64,000 nucleotides of DNA from Ruegeria sp. THAF57 (GTDB lineage Bacteria > Pseudomonadota > Alphaproteobacteria > Rhodobacterales > Rhodobacteraceae), in contig NZ_CAIWNQ010000008.1 in assembly GCF_903914075.1 (NCBI RefSeq), positions 1-64,000 on the forward strand. The letters are read 5' to 3'. The position numbers and the translations under genes are program-made. Of the stretch, positions 63,162 to 64,000 are shown one piece after another (position 1 is the first letter of the stretch; each line of letters begins with the position of its first letter). Under the pieces are notes generated by a model. That model was not told the DNA's origin, did no database searches, and saw only the letters and a program-made list of their open reading frames with translations.

Positions 63162-64000
63162 ATGGAACGCAAATTAGCGGCCATTCTAGCCACCGATATA
63201 GTTGGTTTCGCTGGGCTGGTTTCACGCGATGAAAGCGGGACAATAGGTAAGTTGGTTCGTCTGGAACGTGAAATCATCGGTATGCAAGTGGAAGCAAACC
63301 GAGGGCGAGTATTTAAGTCTACCGGAGATGGGTTTTTAGCTGAGTTCTCCAGTGTCTTTGAGGCGGTCAATTGTGCAATTAACATCCAAAGAGCCTGCGC
63401 GCGCGAAGCACACCAGTCGAACGGTGACGACCCTCTCGTCTTACGCGTCGGCGTTTCTCTCGGTGATGTCGTTGTACACGGCGAAGACATCCTAGGAGAC
63501 GGTGTAAACACCGCCGCACGGCTGGAAGCAATTGCAGAACCGGGTGGAATTGCGATCTCAGCAGAGGTAATGGCGCAAATAGCTGGCAAGATAGATCTTC
63601 CGCTGGCGGATTGCGGTCACAAAAGACTCAAGAGCACTGATAGTCCAATACATGTTTACATGACCGTTTCAGAACCCGGAGAAGAAGGAGGTTTTCTGGA
63701 TTTTGATGAAGATGAATTGGCCAAAACCTTAGTAACTGGTGGCTGCATCTGTGGGGCGGTCCGGTATGAAATAAACGCGCCCGCAATCAGCACAGGGTAT
63801 TGCCATTGCAGTTGTTGTAGAAAATTTTCTGGGTCAGCTGTTAATGCATGGGCGGCCTTTCCCGCCTCTTCTGTTCGATTTCTCACCGAGGAACCTCGAT
63901 ACTTCGCAACTACGCCAATTGCGAATCGTGGCTTTTGTGCCAAATGCGGGGCGAGCTTGACTTACAAGCTCGTGAAGCCTCGAGAAACGGCCTATCTGGT
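63162..64000 (+). CDS. Class III cyclase domain fused to GFA/CENP-V-type zinc domain (partial at window end)
   Basis: The frame is open from ATG 63162 to the window end (279 codons seen). Residues 1-165 are a class III cyclase with Asp12 (ILATDIVGFAGLV), Lys52 and Asp56 (KSTGDGFL), and LGDGVNTAARLE ending at Arg120. After an acidic linker (GEEGGFLDFDEDELA) comes a GFA/CENP-V-type domain from about residue 192: TGGCICGAVRYE, GYCHCSCCRKFSGSAV and FCAKCGASLTY, giving cysteines 195, 197, 214, 216, 218, 219, 259 and 262 for zinc. GFA proteins are known as putative glutathione/formaldehyde-binding enzymes. This pairing is not one I recall as common. No internal stop is seen, and the linker keeps the frame. 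Confidence 0.82.
   Translation, partial: MERKLAAILATDIVGFAGLVSRDESGTIGKLVRLEREIIGMQVEANRGRVFKSTGDGFLAEFSSVFEAVNCAINIQRACAREAHQSNGDDPLVLRVGVSLGDVVVHGEDILGDGVNTAARLEAIAEPGGIAISAEVMAQIAGKIDLPLADCGHKRLKSTDSPIHVYMTVSEPGEEGGFLDFDEDELAKTLVTGGCICGAVRYEINAPAISTGYCHCSCCRKFSGSAVNAWAAFPASSVRFLTEEPRYFATTPIANRGFCAKCGASLTYKLVKPRETAYL

Overview
The window looks like an alphaproteobacterial chromosome of the Rhodobacteraceae (roseobacter group, Ruegeria/Phaeobacter-like). The evidence is the gyrB-recF-dnaN-dnaA block, the alphaproteobacterial 41-residue form of L36, a zinc-ribbon DinB, many small Rhodobacterales-type lipoproteins, a TctABC transporter, and generally GC-rich coding with an AT-richer island. 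No strain or species can be named from the sequence alone.

Layout. 0.3-9.5 kb: msrPQ (repair of periplasmic methionine sulfoxide), a small lipoprotein, a broken cyclase gene, clpB with a heat-shock-type promoter, pyrF, dinB and an N-formylglutamate amidohydrolase. 9.6-16.9 kb: tRNA-Val(GAC), rpmJ, a SemiSWEET-like protein, an iron-type ABC binding protein, an XRE-cupin regulator coupled to a GNAT enzyme, a phospholipase-D-like lipoprotein, a cupin, a class III cyclase fused to an alpha/beta hydrolase, and an orphan MbcA/ParS-type antitoxin-like protein. 17.2-27.4 kb: an AT-richer island of exported and membrane proteins, bounded by arrays of about 21-bp repeats that resemble Tn7/Mu-type transposon ends. 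At its heart is a tight cluster of a tyrosine-phosphatase-like protein without the catalytic arginine, a predicted secreted kinase-like protein and a metallophosphoesterase, with several small lipoproteins and a DUF4956 protein around it.

27.4-37.6 kb: a catabolic cluster for a four-carbon sugar acid or a related compound. It has otnC, otnK, a lactonase-like MBL protein, an ABM-like protein and tctABC on the minus strand. Divergent from these are an isopropylmalate-dehydrogenase-like enzyme, a Gfo/Idh/MocA oxidoreductase, a GntR/FCD regulator and a hydratase/FAH-family protein. 37.7-43 kb: a Cas4-like plus DEDD-exonuclease (DUF2779) protein, then a TetR-controlled operon of two paralogous alpha/beta hydrolases, a SnoaL-like protein and an SRPBCC protein. 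43.2-58.9 kb: an APCDD1-like exported protein, gyrB, a TetR/CMD pair with two perfect operator palindromes, recF, dnaN, dnaA, rpsT, enoyl-CoA hydratase, mutM, ubiE-ubiB, a thiolase and an XRE-cupin regulator. 59-63 kb: kbl-tdh (threonine to glycine and acetyl-CoA), then kynA with an arylformamidase-like hydrolase (first steps of tryptophan breakdown). At the right edge is a second class III cyclase fusion, this time to a zinc-binding GFA/CENP-V domain, cut by the window end.

The most unusual items are the exported phosphatase-like/kinase-like/phosphoesterase set inside a repeat-bounded island, and the two class III cyclases with different enzyme-like C-terminal partners. All functions are read from motifs and family memory. 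No database search, alignment program or numerical base-composition calculation was run.
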